From Oscillospiraceae bacterium (GTDB lineage Bacteria > Bacillota > Clostridia > Oscillospirales > Oscillospiraceae): DNA of 64,000 nt. The position numbers and the translations under genes were made by a program. The notes below the pieces were generated by a model, which was given only the letters and a program-made list of their open reading frames with translations, was not told the origin of the DNA and did not search any database. Numbering within the stretch: position 1 is the first letter of the stretch; each line of letters starts with the position of its first letter. The stretch is taken from contig JAFTGD010000076.1 in NCBI GenBank assembly GCA_017458065.1, forward strand, positions 16,725-80,724, given 5' to 3'. Below, in pieces: positions 16,988 to 25,968 of the stretch.

Positions 16988-17866
16988 ATGAATAAACCGT
17001 TTCGCTACAAAGTGAATATTTTTCTGTTCCTTCTGCCCGCGCTGCTTCTGTTCGTCGGCGTGCTGATCGCCCCGATCATCATGTCCACGGTCTACAGCTT
17101 CACGGAATGGAACGGATTCACGACCCCGGAGTTTATCGGCTTTAAAAACTATGTCGAGCTCTTTACCAGCAGATCCATCAATATCCAGCGCGCGCTGAAG
17201 AACGCTTTCCTTCTGGCGATTCTCTCCTGCTGCATTCAGCTGCCTTTTGCTCTCTGGCTGGCGCTTCGTCTGTCCAGGCCAATCAAGGGAAAAACCGCTT
17301 TTCTCTCGATTTTCTTTTTGCCGGTGCTGATTTCCACAGTTGTTATCGGTCAGCTGTGGCTGAAAATATACAACCCGGATTACGGCGTCCTGAACGTTTT
17401 TCTCCGATCGATAGGCTTGGACAACCTGACGCGCATTTGGCTGGGAGATAAAAAGACCGCGCTGGGCGCCGCCTTTGTCCCGATTCTGTGGCAGTATGTC
17501 GGCTATCATATGCTGCTTATGTACGCCGGGATCAAAGGCGTCCCGGTCGAGCTGACGGAAGCGGCCATGCTGGACGGCTGTACGCAGGCCCAGGTCAGCC
17601 GCTATATCATCATCCCCTATATCCGCCCGATTCTTCGCGTCAGCGTGATTTTCGCGATTACGGGCTCGCTCAAATCCTTCGACCTGATTTACGTGCTGAC
17701 AAACGGCGGTCCTAACCACGCGACCGAGGTGCCGAGCACATTGATGATAAGCATGCTGTTCCTGCGAAACCGGTACGGCATGGGTTCCACCATCGCTGTG
17801 ATGCTGATTATCCTGTGCTTTGCCTTTGCGCTGCTGATCAACATGCTCTTTAAGGAGGAAAAGTAA
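16988..17866 (+). CDS. Sugar ABC transporter permease, MalF/UgpA type, second importer
   Basis: Six-helix permease of 292 residues. The EAA loop reads EAAMLDGCTQAQVSRYIIIP near residues 195-215, and VLTNGGPNHATEVPSTLM is the usual following segment. ATG 16988 follows AAGGGAAACAG; an earlier in-frame start would begin inside the palindrome. Its stop is one base before the next permease's start, and AAGGAGG sits in its last codons, so translation of the two is coupled. Confidence 0.92.
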   Translation: MNKPFRYKVNIFLFLLPALLLFVGVLIAPIIMSTVYSFTEWNGFTTPEFIGFKNYVELFTSRSINIQRALKNAFLLAILSCCIQLPFALWLALRLSRPIKGKTAFLSIFFLPVLISTVVIGQLWLKIYNPDYGVLNVFLRSIGLDNLTRIWLGDKKTALGAAFVPILWQYVGYHMLLMYAGIKGVPVELTEAAMLDGCTQAQVSRYIIIPYIRPILRVSVIFAITGSLKSFDLIYVLTNGGPNHATEVPSTLMISMLFLRNRYGMGSTIAVMLIILCFAFALLINMLFKEEK

Positions 17867-17867
17867 G

Positions 17868-18713
17868 ATGAACAACAGTCTCTCCGGAACCCGCAATTGG
17901 AGAAAAATTGTCGTTTATGTGATTCTGATCCTCTGGGCTCTGATCAGTCTTTTCCCCGTCTACTGGATGCTGACCTTCTCGCTGAAGACCAACTCGGAAA
18001 TCTTCGGTGAAAACGTCGTCGGCCTCCCCCGCGAGTGGGTCTGGGAAAACTACAAACGCGCTCTGCACACGGGCAACATGCCCAGGTACTTCCTGAACAG
18101 CCTGATTGTAGCCATCACCACAATTGTCATTACACTGGCTGCTTCCGTTATGGCCACCTACGCCATGACCCGTCTTCATTGGAAGGGCCGGAAGCGGATG
18201 AACAGCTTCTTTATGCTTGGTTTGACCATCCCCATTCATGCTTCCATCGTTCCTCTTTATACGACGCTTGCCAAACTGAAGCTGCTTGACACGCTGTGGG
18301 CTCTGATCATCCCCTATTCTGCCTTCTCCCTTGCCATGGGCATCCTGGTTTGCACCGGCTTCATGGGTGATATTCCCTATGACCTGGACGAGGCCGCCTT
18401 CCTGGACGGCTGCGGCGTGTGGGGCACCTTCTTCCGGGTCATCGCCCCCCTGATGACACCGGCTGTCGCCACCGTTGGGATTTACACGTTCCTGCAATGC
18501 TGGAATGAGCTGATGTTCGCCAACGTCTTTGTCAACTCCGACAAATGGAGAACCCTGCCTGTCGGCGTGCAGTCCCTGTCCGGGCAGTATACGACGGACT
18601 GGGGACCCATCGGTGCAGCGCTGTCCATCGCAACGATCCCGACTTTGATCGTCTACATCTTCCTGAGCAAGAAGATTCAGGACAGCTTCATTGCCGGCGC
18701 AGTGAAGGGTTAA
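17868..18713 (+). CDS. Sugar ABC transporter permease, MalG/UgpE type, second importer
   Basis: Second permease of this importer, 281 residues with six predicted helices. The EAA loop is EAAFLDGCGVWGTFFRVIAP, and the C-terminus SKKIQDSFIAGAVKG is the family ending. It follows its partner by one base. A strong stem-loop separates it from the GH3 gene, which therefore may be made at a lower level from the same transcript. As in the first importer, no ATPase subunit is encoded nearby. Confidence 0.93.
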   Translation: MNNSLSGTRNWRKIVVYVILILWALISLFPVYWMLTFSLKTNSEIFGENVVGLPREWVWENYKRALHTGNMPRYFLNSLIVAITTIVITLAASVMATYAMTRLHWKGRKRMNSFFMLGLTIPIHASIVPLYTTLAKLKLLDTLWALIIPYSAFSLAMGILVCTGFMGDIPYDLDEAAFLDGCGVWGTFFRVIAPLMTPAVATVGIYTFLQCWNELMFANVFVNSDKWRTLPVGVQSLSGQYTTDWGPIGAALSIATIPTLIVYIFLSKKIQDSFIAGAVKG

Positions 18714-18734
18714 GCATCCGGATTACATTTTACT

Positions 18735-18780
18735 GAAGCTGCGGAAAGGATTCATTTCCGGATCGCAGCTTCTTTTCTTA
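18735..18780 (+). terminator. Terminator between the second sugar importer and the GH3 gene
   Basis: GAAGCTGCG (18735-18743) pairs with CGCAGCTTC (18764-18772), and an inner GGAAA/TTTCC extends it. The tail TTTTCTTA follows directly. Confidence 0.7.
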
Positions 18781-18804
18781 CTGATCTGTACAGGAGGAAC
18801 AGTT

Positions 18805-20898
18805 ATGACAAGGGAACGCGCAAGAGAGCTTGCAAAAGCGCTGGTCGCGCAGATGACCCTGCGGGAAAAAGCGAGCCAGCTTCGCTTTGACTCCCCCGCC
18901 ATTGAGCGGCTGGGCATCCCGGCCTACAACTGGTGGAACGAAGCGCTGCACGGCGTCGCACGCGGCGGCACCGCCACCAGCTTTCCCCAGGCCATCGGCC
19001 TCGCCGCCATGTTTGACATCATGCTGGTTGAAAAGCTCGGCGACGCGGCCGCAACCGAAGGCCGGGCCAAGTTCAATCAGTTTTCCAAAAAAGGCGACCG
19101 GGACATCTATCACGGTCTGAGCTTCTGGTCCCCGAATATCAACATCTTCCGCGATCCCCGCTGGGGGCGCGGCCATGAGACCTATGGCGAGGACCCATAC
19201 CTCACTTCTCGCCTCGGTCAGGCTTATGTCCGCGGGCTGCAAGGTGACGGTGAGCATCTGAAAAGCGCTGCCTGCGCCAAGCATTTTGCCGTACACAGCG
19301 GTCCGGAGGCTCTGCGCCATCAGTTCAACGCTATTGCGAGCCCCAGGGATATGGAGGAGACCTATCTCCCCGTCTTCGAGGACCTGGTAAAGGAAGCGCA
19401 TGTAGAAGCCGTCATGGGCGCCTACAACCGCACCAACGGCGAGCCCTGCTGCGGCAGCAAGACGCTGCTGGTGGACACCCTGCGGGGAAAGTGGCAGTTT
19501 GAGGGGCACATCGTCTCTGACTGCTGGGCGATCCGCGACTTCCACACCGGGCATCATGTCACCGGCACCTCTGCCGAGTCCGCGGCGCTCGCGCTCAAAA
19601 TGGGCTGCGACCTCAACTGCGGCAATTCTTACCAGTGCCTGATGAGCGCCTATGATCAGGAGCTGATCACTGAGGACGATATCACCGAAGCCGCCGTTCA
19701 CCTCTTTACCACCCGTTACCTGCTCGGGATCATGGGCGACGGTTCAGAATACGACGACATCCCCTACTCCGCCGTGGAATGCGACGAGCATCTTGCACTC
19801 GCACACGAAGCCGCGCTCAAGTCCTGTGTCCTGCTGAAGAACAACGGACTGCTCCCTCTGAAAGCGGAGGGCACGGTCGGTGTCATCGGTCCCAACGCCA
19901 ACAGCCGCGGCGCCCTGATCGGCAACTACTACGGCACCTCCTCCCGTTATGTGACCGTACTGGAGGGGATCCAAGACCGCATGGACGGCCACGGCCGGGT
20001 CCTGTATTCGGAGGGCTGCCACCTCTTCAAAGACCGCATTGAACCGCTCGCGCAGTCTGACGACCGCATTGCCGAGGCAGTCGCCGTCGCAGAGAACAGC
20101 GATGTGGTCATTCTGGCGCTTGGCTATGACGAGCGTATTGAGGGCGAGGAGCCTGACGACGGCAACGCCTACGGCTCCGGCGACAAGAACGACCTGCTGC
20201 TTCCCGCGCCGCAGCGGAAGCTTCTGGACGCAGTCCTCGCCGTCGAGAAGCCGACCGTCGTCCTCCTGATGGCTGGAAGCTCCGTAGACATATCCGATGC
20301 CCAGCAGAAGGCCGACGCGATCCTGCTGACCTGGTATCCGGGCGCCCGCGGCGGCAAAGCCGTCGCGGAACTGCTCTTCGGCGATGCGTCGCCCTCCGGC
20401 AAGCTCCCCGTCACCTTCTACCGCAACGAGGCGCTGCAGGAGATGCCCGACTTCACGGACTACAGCATGGCCGGGCGCACCTATCGCTACTACGGTGGAA
20501 AGCCCCTCTATCCCTTCGGCTACGGTCTGAGCTATGCGAAGATGGAGCTCTCCGAACTCTCGGCAGATCGGGACGTCGCCTGTGTGGCCATCAAAAACCG
20601 TTCTGAAATTGCCGCAGACGAGGTGATCGAGCTCTATATGAAGGACAATCGCTCTAAGGATGCTCCTGCAAACCCAGTGCTCTGCGGGTTTGCCCGCGTC
20701 CACCTCGAACCGGGAGGGGAAAAACTGCTCACCATCCCCATTGACCCGAGAGCCTTCACTGTTGTGACCAAGACCGGCGAGCGCGTTCCGGGCAGCGGAA
20801 GCTGGACCCTGTACGCCGGCTTCGGCCAGCCGGATCCGCGTACGGAGGAACTCACCGGGCAAAAATGCCTCTCCTATATCATCCGATCATCTTCCTGA
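18805..20898 (+). CDS. Glycoside hydrolase family 3 (beta-glucosidase or beta-xylosidase)
   Basis: Retaining exo-glycosidase of 697 residues without a signal peptide, so it acts on imported oligosaccharides in the cytoplasm. The order is a GH3 N-terminal barrel, a C-terminal alpha/beta sandwich and a fibronectin-III-like tail. The nucleophile is the Asp of VSDCWAI, residue 239. YNWWNEALHGVA near residue 42 is typical of the branch with many beta-xylosidases, though beta-glucosidases share it. CAKHFAVHSGPE holds the conserved Lys-His substrate-binding pair. AGGAGG precedes the ATG. It ends the second sugar importer cluster and is followed by a perfect terminator. Confidence 0.92.
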   Translation: MTRERARELAKALVAQMTLREKASQLRFDSPAIERLGIPAYNWWNEALHGVARGGTATSFPQAIGLAAMFDIMLVEKLGDAAATEGRAKFNQFSKKGDRDIYHGLSFWSPNINIFRDPRWGRGHETYGEDPYLTSRLGQAYVRGLQGDGEHLKSAACAKHFAVHSGPEALRHQFNAIASPRDMEETYLPVFEDLVKEAHVEAVMGAYNRTNGEPCCGSKTLLVDTLRGKWQFEGHIVSDCWAIRDFHTGHHVTGTSAESAALALKMGCDLNCGNSYQCLMSAYDQELITEDDITEAAVHLFTTRYLLGIMGDGSEYDDIPYSAVECDEHLALAHEAALKSCVLLKNNGLLPLKAEGTVGVIGPNANSRGALIGNYYGTSSRYVTVLEGIQDRMDGHGRVLYSEGCHLFKDRIEPLAQSDDRIAEAVAVAENSDVVILALGYDERIEGEEPDDGNAYGSGDKNDLLLPAPQRKLLDAVLAVEKPTVVLLMAGSSVDISDAQQKADAILLTWYPGARGGKAVAELLFGDASPSGKLPVTFYRNEALQEMPDFTDYSMAGRTYRYYGGKPLYPFGYGLSYAKMELSELSADRDVACVAIKNRSEIAADEVIELYMKDNRSKDAPANPVLCGFARVHLEPGGEKLLTIPIDPRAFTVVTKTGERVPGSGSWTLYAGFGQPDPRTEELTGQKCLSYIIRSSS

Positions 20899-20905
20899 TA
20901 AAACG

Positions 20906-20952
20906 GCGAAACCGCTGAGTTTTCAAACGTGCTCAGCGGTTTCGCTCTTTTT
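20906..20952 (+). terminator. Strong intrinsic terminator after the GH3 gene
   Basis: GCGAAACCGCTGAG (20906-20919) and its perfect complement (20932-20945) form a 14-bp stem with a 12-nt loop, followed by TCTTTTTAT. Confidence 0.93.
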
Positions 20953-20982
20953 ATCTCGTTTTTCAGCTTCCGGGAGCCCGGC

Positions 20983-22197
20983 CTACACCACCAGGATCTC
21001 TTCATTGGCCAAATGCTCCTTGGTGTAGAGGATCACCTCGTCCCCCTCCCGCAGGACCAGCTTGCCGTTCGGGATCAGCGCCTTGCCGTCCCGGCGGACC
21101 ATCACAATATAGGTCTGGCGGGAGATGTCCAGATCCTTGATGGCGGTGTTGTTCCAGTCGTGATCCTTCATCAGTGTGATCTCCTTCAGGTTGACCGGGT
21201 GATCCCCCTTCAGGGCTTCTGCGCCGAGTACCAGCTTGTCTCCCGTCCGCAGCGTGACATCCCCGCGGGGAACGATAACCTCTCCCCCGCGCTGAATGGC
21301 CGCGACAATGATCCCGTGGGGCAGATGCAGATCCTTGATCATCTGCCCGCTCCAGGAGTCACCGGGTGACAGTTCGATTTTTACAAAGTGCAGGTTTTCT
21401 TCCTTTGCATAATCCGAAATCCGCTTCACATGAGAATACTGTTCCACGAATCCGGCGCTGATGATACCGGTGGGGATCGCGACCATACCAACGCCCAGGA
21501 AGGTGATCAGGATGCCGAAGGCCTTCCCCAGCGGGGTGATCGGATAGATATCGCCGTAGCCCACCGTCAGCAGGGTCGACACCGCCCACCAGAGTCCGGA
21601 GAAGGCATTTTTAAACACCTGCGGCTGGGCTTCATGCTCGATGGAATACATGGCGAGGCTGGAGGCCAGCATCAGCACGAAGATGATGAACACCGAGGAA
21701 AGCAACTGGTTCCCTTTGCTGACAATAACCTCAGAGATGACATTCAGAGAGTCGTAGTAGGCATTGATGCGGAACAGTCTCAGGATCCTCGCAACGCGAA
21801 TCAGGCGGAAGGCCACCGCTCCTGCGGGGAAGAACACGGGCAGATAGTAGGGCAGGAAGGACAGCAGATCGATGATGCCGGAGCCGGAGAGCGTATACTT
21901 GAGATAAGGCCGGCAGCCGCTTTGATCCGGGTACAGGCAGGGCGCCGTATACATCCGCAGGACATAGTCGAAAGCAAAAAACGCCACTGTGACAGCCTCC
22001 ACCTGCTTCAGCAGCTCGCCATAGCGCAGTTCGATGCCGTCAAAGGTCACCGCAAAGGCGCCTGCCAGGTTGATCAACAGCATTAAAATGCTGATGACGT
22101 CATATCCCTGGTTGATCCTGTCGTCGACAACGCCGACCGAAACCATCTTGAAGACACGCTGGCGCAGATCTGTCAGTTTTTGCCCGTTTCCTGCCAT
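20983..22197 (-). CDS. Voltage-gated-type potassium channel with two C-terminal RCK_C domains
   Basis: A 404-residue ion channel. The first 270 residues carry six predicted helices. The S4-like segment FRLIRVARILRLFRI has regularly spaced Arg residues. The selectivity filter TVGYGD is at residues 211-216. The C-terminal 150 residues hold two TrkA-C/RCK_C-like repeats (around FVKIELSPGDSWSGQMIKDL and MKDHDWNNTAIKDL), probably a small-ligand-sensing gating module. The full Rossmann RCK_N domain appears to be absent, so the pore joins directly to the RCK_C pair. The gene is transcribed alone on the minus strand, convergent with the GH3 gene. Confidence 0.9.
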   Translation of the reverse strand: MAGNGQKLTDLRQRVFKMVSVGVVDDRINQGYDVISILMLLINLAGAFAVTFDGIELRYGELLKQVEAVTVAFFAFDYVLRMYTAPCLYPDQSGCRPYLKYTLSGSGIIDLLSFLPYYLPVFFPAGAVAFRLIRVARILRLFRINAYYDSLNVISEVIVSKGNQLLSSVFIIFVLMLASSLAMYSIEHEAQPQVFKNAFSGLWWAVSTLLTVGYGDIYPITPLGKAFGILITFLGVGMVAIPTGIISAGFVEQYSHVKRISDYAKEENLHFVKIELSPGDSWSGQMIKDLHLPHGIIVAAIQRGGEVIVPRGDVTLRTGDKLVLGAEALKGDHPVNLKEITLMKDHDWNNTAIKDLDISRQTYIVMVRRDGKALIPNGKLVLREGDEVILYTKEHLANEEILVV

Positions 22198-22260
22198 GGT
22201 ATCGGGTCCCTCCGAATGCAGAGAATGTACAAAGATTTCTTTACGGTATCATAACACAGA

Positions 22261-22289
22261 GGGGCTCTCCCCGGCAAGGGGAGAGCCCC
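22261..22289 (-). terminator. Stem-loop after the LCP-family gene
   Basis: GGGGCTCTCCCC (22261-22272) and its perfect complement (22278-22289) form a 12-bp stem with a 5-nt loop between the LCP stop and the channel start. The minus-strand tail (TCTGTGTTAT) has few Ts, so termination may be partial. Confidence 0.55.
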
Positions 22290-22326
22290 GTTAAGATGCT
22301 GTAAAAACTCTGCCCCCGGCTCCGGC

Positions 22327-23436
22327 TCAGTCCTCGCCCGTCTCGAAGTACCATTCGCCGTCCAGATAACCCTGGGTGCCGGAGTACCCCGCTCCGTCGC
22401 AGTAGACAAGATTCATGTTCCACATGCCGAGCTCCGTCTCAAAGGGGTTGAGGCTGGTGTTGACCATGTCGATCCACTCCCAGAGCCGCGGCACCGCATA
22501 GCTGTAGCCCTGCAGCAGCCGTCCCTCCGAGGGCATGGTGAAGAACTGGATGTCCCGGCTCTTACACTGCAGAAGCTGGCGCATAAACCAGGCGATGTTG
22601 GCGGTGGAGAGGTTGGTGACCAGATTCTCCCCCAGGACCTCGGCAATCGCCCGGGCATGCGGAATATTGCCCAGGGTGATAAACTGGTCCGCACAGGCCT
22701 TCAGGAAAGCGTGCTGCACGTCGATCCTGCCGTAGTCGCCCGTGATATACCCGACCCGGTAACGGCATAGTGCCATGGCATGGGCCCCGTCCAGATGCTG
22801 GAGGCCGGGCGAGAGATGGATGTATCCCCCGTTCGGGAGGATGTCCTGATACATGTATTCCATCTCTTCCGGCACGTCAAAGTCCACGCCGCCCAGCTCG
22901 TCGATGATCCGGATAAAGGTCTCCAGATTCAGCACCGCGTAGCAGTCCGGCACAAAGCCCGTCAGCCAGTCGATCTGATTCATCAGCGAGTCGATGCCGT
23001 TGCCGCCCCAATTGAGGGACCCGGCGTAAACCGAGTTGATCTTCCGGACCTCCGCGTCGACGTTGATGATGGTATCCCGCGGGATGCTGACCAGGTTCAG
23101 CTTGTGATTCACGGTATCAAAGCGGCCGACCAGAATGGTGTCCGTGCTGCCGCTCATCTGGTCCAGGCCCACCAGCAGCACCGTGTACACGCCGTCCTGT
23201 CTGGTGTTGTCAAACCGCGTCCCCTCGGGCATGGGCTCAGGTGTCGGTTCCGGTGTTGCTTCCGGTTCGTTCTCGATCACCGCTTCCGTCTCCTCCGGCT
23301 CTTCGATGATTACGGGCGGCCGTTCCCAGGCAAAATAGAGCCCGATATCGAGCGCGACCAGCAGAACGGCTGCCGCTGCCAGAATGATCCAGAGACGGTT
23401 TTTTTTCTTTTTTTTGTGTTGCTTATGCTGCTCCAT
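22327..23436 (-). CDS. LytR-CpsA-Psr (LCP) family cell-wall glycopolymer ligase
   Basis: LCP enzymes attach lipid-linked teichoic acid or polysaccharide to peptidoglycan on the outer face of the membrane. This 369-residue protein has a Lys-rich cytoplasmic start, one membrane helix (about residues 13-33) and a Glu/Pro-rich spacer before the catalytic domain. The domain shows VLLVGLD, the Arg-Asp pair in SIPRDT, and LCRYRVGYITGDYGRIDVQ, which hold the conserved Arg and Asp that bind pyrophosphate. ATG 23436 with GGAGAGAGA upstream was chosen; the longer reading covers the promoter. It supports a Gram-positive-type wall. Confidence 0.92.
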   Translation of the reverse strand: MEQHKQHKKKKKNRLWIILAAAAVLLVALDIGLYFAWERPPVIIEEPEETEAVIENEPEATPEPTPEPMPEGTRFDNTRQDGVYTVLLVGLDQMSGSTDTILVGRFDTVNHKLNLVSIPRDTIINVDAEVRKINSVYAGSLNWGGNGIDSLMNQIDWLTGFVPDCYAVLNLETFIRIIDELGGVDFDVPEEMEYMYQDILPNGGYIHLSPGLQHLDGAHAMALCRYRVGYITGDYGRIDVQHAFLKACADQFITLGNIPHARAIAEVLGENLVTNLSTANIAWFMRQLLQCKSRDIQFFTMPSEGRLLQGYSYAVPRLWEWIDMVNTSLNPFETELGMWNMNLVYCDGAGYSGTQGYLDGEWYFETGED

Positions 23437-23464
23437 TCTCTCTCTCCGATCCGATGATACTCTC

Positions 23465-23470
23465 ATTATA
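23465..23470 (-). promoter_or_regulatory. -10 box of the LCP gene promoter
   Basis: TATAAT on the minus strand, 28 bases before the LCP start codon. The matching -35 region (TTCCAT at 17 bp) is weak. Confidence 0.5.
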
Positions 23471-23534
23471 CACTGAATGACGCCGAAATGGAACAGAAAA
23501 CCTGTGAATACTTGTATTTGTTTCCGGTTTGTAA

Positions 23535-23563
23535 TTGTAAAAATGCGCAACCGGTGGTAAAAT
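23535..23563 (+). promoter_or_regulatory. Promoter of the Ig-repeat lipoprotein gene
   Basis: TTGTAA, a 17-bp spacer and TAAAAT, ending 42 bases before the chosen start codon. Confidence 0.6.
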
Positions 23564-23605
23564 TAACGGGAATTTGAAGTAAATTCGAGAGGAGAAGTGG
23601 ACCTT

Positions 23606-25792
23606 GTGAAAAAGAACACCTTATGCCTCATTGCCTGCCTGCTCTGCACGGTGATGCTGCTCAGCGCCTGCAGCATTCCCTTCCTTCCGAAGAAGGGCGG
23701 AGATACCTCCGGCACGGTCACGGTGGAAGAGGCCGTGAACATGATGGACCTTGAGGGCGTCTATACCGAGCAGCTTGCTCATCGAGGCACCCTCACCTTG
23801 ACGGCAACCGATTCCCAGAATGTCAAAGTCACCATCGACTGGCCCAGCAGCGCCTCGGAGAGCGCGCACTGGGAGATGACCGGCACCTACGACCCGTCCA
23901 AGCAGGCCATCCTCTACAGCGATTCTGTGCTGACGGAACAGACTTTCGATGAGACCGGCGCTCAGAGCGACCGGATCGTTTCCTCCAGTGGGACCGGCAA
24001 GTTCACCGTCTCGGGGAAGAATCTGGTCTGGACGGATGATCTTGCCTACATCGGCAGCGATCCCTCCACCTTTACCTATTCCTCCGCGCTGAATGCCGCT
24101 GGTTCCGAGAGCGGTTCGTCCCTCGTTGTCTCCGGTTCAGACAGTACAACTCAGCCTGCGGCAACGCCGACACCGACCCCGGCATCGACGCCTGCCCCGA
24201 CCCCGACCCCGGCGCCGACACCCACGCCCGCTCCGACCCCGACGCCCACGCCCGCCCCCGGTTCGCCTGTTATCACGAAGGACCCGACGGACGAAACGGT
24301 CAAGGTCGGCGGCTCCTGCTGGTTTGTCGCCAACCACAAGGGTGCACAGCTTGCCCGCTGGCACTTTGTGGCTCCGGACGGCACCGACCTCCAGTATGAC
24401 GAGGCCGCGAACAAGTTCCCGACGCTGACCATTAAGAACGGCGAGTTCGATTCCATGAAGCTCTCCAACATCCCTGCGGAGCTGAACGGCTATCGCTTCT
24501 ACTGCCGTTTCTCCAACAAGAACGGCACGGTCGACACCAAGGCCGCGACGCTCACCGTCGAGGGCAGCGAAGCCGGCGCCGCAGCACCCACCGCAGCCAG
24601 CAACGGGCCAAAGGTCACTAAGGATCCCACCGACGAGACTGTGAAGCCCGGCGGTTCCGCCTGGTTTGTTGCCAAGCACACCGGCGCCATCCTAGCCCGC
24701 TGGCACTTTGTGAGCTCGGACGGTCAGGATTATCTGTTTTCTGACGAGACCATTGCAAAGCAGTTCCCGACACTGACCATCAAGAACGGCGAGTATGACT
24801 CCATGCAGCTCTCCAACATCCCCGCGGAGCTGAACGGCTGGAAGGTCTACTGCCGTTTCTCCAACAACAACGGCACCGCCGACACCAAGCCCGCCACCAT
24901 CACGGTAACGACCGGCACCGCTGCGGCGAACAATACCGATGGAACCCAGACTCAGAACGCCGCCAATCTGCCAAAGGTGGTCAAGGATCCCACCGATGAG
25001 ACCGTAAAGCCCGGCGAGACCGCCTGGTTCGTCGCGAGACACACCGGCGCCATCAATGCCCGCTGGCACTTTGTGAGCCCGGACGGTCAGGATTATGAAT
25101 ACACCGACGCCGCCGTCTCCAAGGAGTTCCCGCAGATGAAGATCGTCGATGGCGACAAGGGCACCATGCAGCTGCAGAACATCCCGATGAACGCCAACGG
25201 CTGGAAGGTCTACTGCCGCTATTCCAATAACAGCGGCTCTGTTGATACCAAGTCCGCTACCATTAACGTCAAGGCCGGCAATACCACTGCAACCCCGACG
25301 CCGACAGCCGGAACCACAGTCACAGCCTCCAGCCCGGATCAGCAGGGTGATATGAATACCGCATCCGCTGCGTCCAACCTGGTTGTCAGCGACTGGACCG
25401 ATACCGCGGATCTTGATACCGCAATCTCGATCTCCGGCGTTAGCTTCACTCCGCCTGTGGAACAAACTCTGCCCAGCGGGCTCATCTTCTTCGGTTACCG
25501 CGCCAAAAGCGACATGATTGAAGCGGATTACTCTGATGAGAATACCCTGACCATCCGCAAGTCCACCGGTACCGGTGGAAATGACCTGATCGGCGACTAC
25601 ACCAACTATTCCAGTTCCTGGCCCGTTGAGGTTGGCGCCCTTACGGTCCTCTGCCGCGGTGACGGCACAACGATCAACGCGGCGACCTACAGTCTTCCCG
25701 GCGGTAATGTTTCGATCTCCTACAACATGGGCGATGAGGGCAACGGTCTGACCGCCAATCAGCTCATCGCTCTTGTGGACGGCATCCAATAA
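23606..25792 (+). CDS. Lipoprotein with three tandem Ig-like repeats
   Basis: Exported lipoprotein of 728 residues; function unknown. The lipobox LLSACS gives Cys at about residue 22. Then come a small beta-rich domain (to about 170), a Thr-Pro-Ala linker (about 186-220), and three Ig-like repeats of about 100 residues, each with the pattern [23 protein letters not shown] and [22 protein letters not shown] further Thr/Ser linker leads to a C-terminal domain resembling DUF4367-type ends ([14 protein letters not shown]). GTG 23606 was chosen because AGGAG lies 11 nt upstream; GTG 23597 has only 2 nt of spacing. An adhesive or matrix-binding role is a guess. It is monocistronic, with its own promoter and terminator. 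Confidence 0.85.
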   Translation: MKKNTLCLIACLLCTVMLLSACSIPFLPKKGGDTSGTVTVEEAVNMMDLEGVYTEQLAHRGTLTLTATDSQNVKVTIDWPSSASESAHWEMTGTYDPSKQAILYSDSVLTEQTFDETGAQSDRIVSSSGTGKFTVSGKNLVWTDDLAYIGSDPSTFTYSSALNAAGSESGSSLVVSGSDSTTQPAATPTPTPASTPAPTPTPAPTPTPAPTPTPTPAPGSPVITKDPTDETVKVGGSCWFVANHKGAQLARWHFVAPDGTDLQYDEAANKFPTLTIKNGEFDSMKLSNIPAELNGYRFYCRFSNKNGTVDTKAATLTVEGSEAGAAAPTAASNGPKVTKDPTDETVKPGGSAWFVAKHTGAILARWHFVSSDGQDYLFSDETIAKQFPTLTIKNGEYDSMQLSNIPAELNGWKVYCRFSNNNGTADTKPATITVTTGTAAANNTDGTQTQNAANLPKVVKDPTDETVKPGETAWFVARHTGAINARWHFVSPDGQDYEYTDAAVSKEFPQMKIVDGDKGTMQLQNIPMNANGWKVYCRYSNNSGSVDTKSATINVKAGNTTATPTPTAGTTVTASSPDQQGDMNTASAASNLVVSDWTDTADLDTAISISGVSFTPPVEQTLPSGLIFFGYRAKSDMIEADYSDENTLTIRKSTGTGGNDLIGDYTNYSSSWPVEVGALTVLCRGDGTTINAATYSLPGGNVSISYNMGDEGNGLTANQLIALVDGIQ
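24268..25271 (+). repeat. Three tandem about 300-bp coding repeats
   Basis: Units at about 24268-24560, 24607-24909 and 24971-25271 encode the Ig-like repeats. Units 2 and 3 are the closest at DNA level, which points to recent duplication or gene conversion within the gene. Confidence 0.8.
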
Positions 25793-25822
25793 ATCTATCC
25801 TCACAAACTACTCTTCCTCTCT

Positions 25823-25855
25823 TCCCGGGAACGCACCGTTCCCGGGATTCTTTTT
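25823..25855 (+). terminator. Terminator of the Ig-repeat lipoprotein gene
   Basis: TCCCGGGAAC (25823-25832) and its perfect complement (25838-25847) with a 5-nt loop, followed by TTCTTTTTA. Confidence 0.9.
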
Positions 25856-25968
25856 ATCCCGCGCTTGATTTCTCGCCCTGCTCATGGTACGATTCCCCTG
25901 AACACAAGTTCTCTGACAAATGCGCAGTTCAAGCATGCATTCAAAGCGAATCGGAAGGAGGCCCGGCC

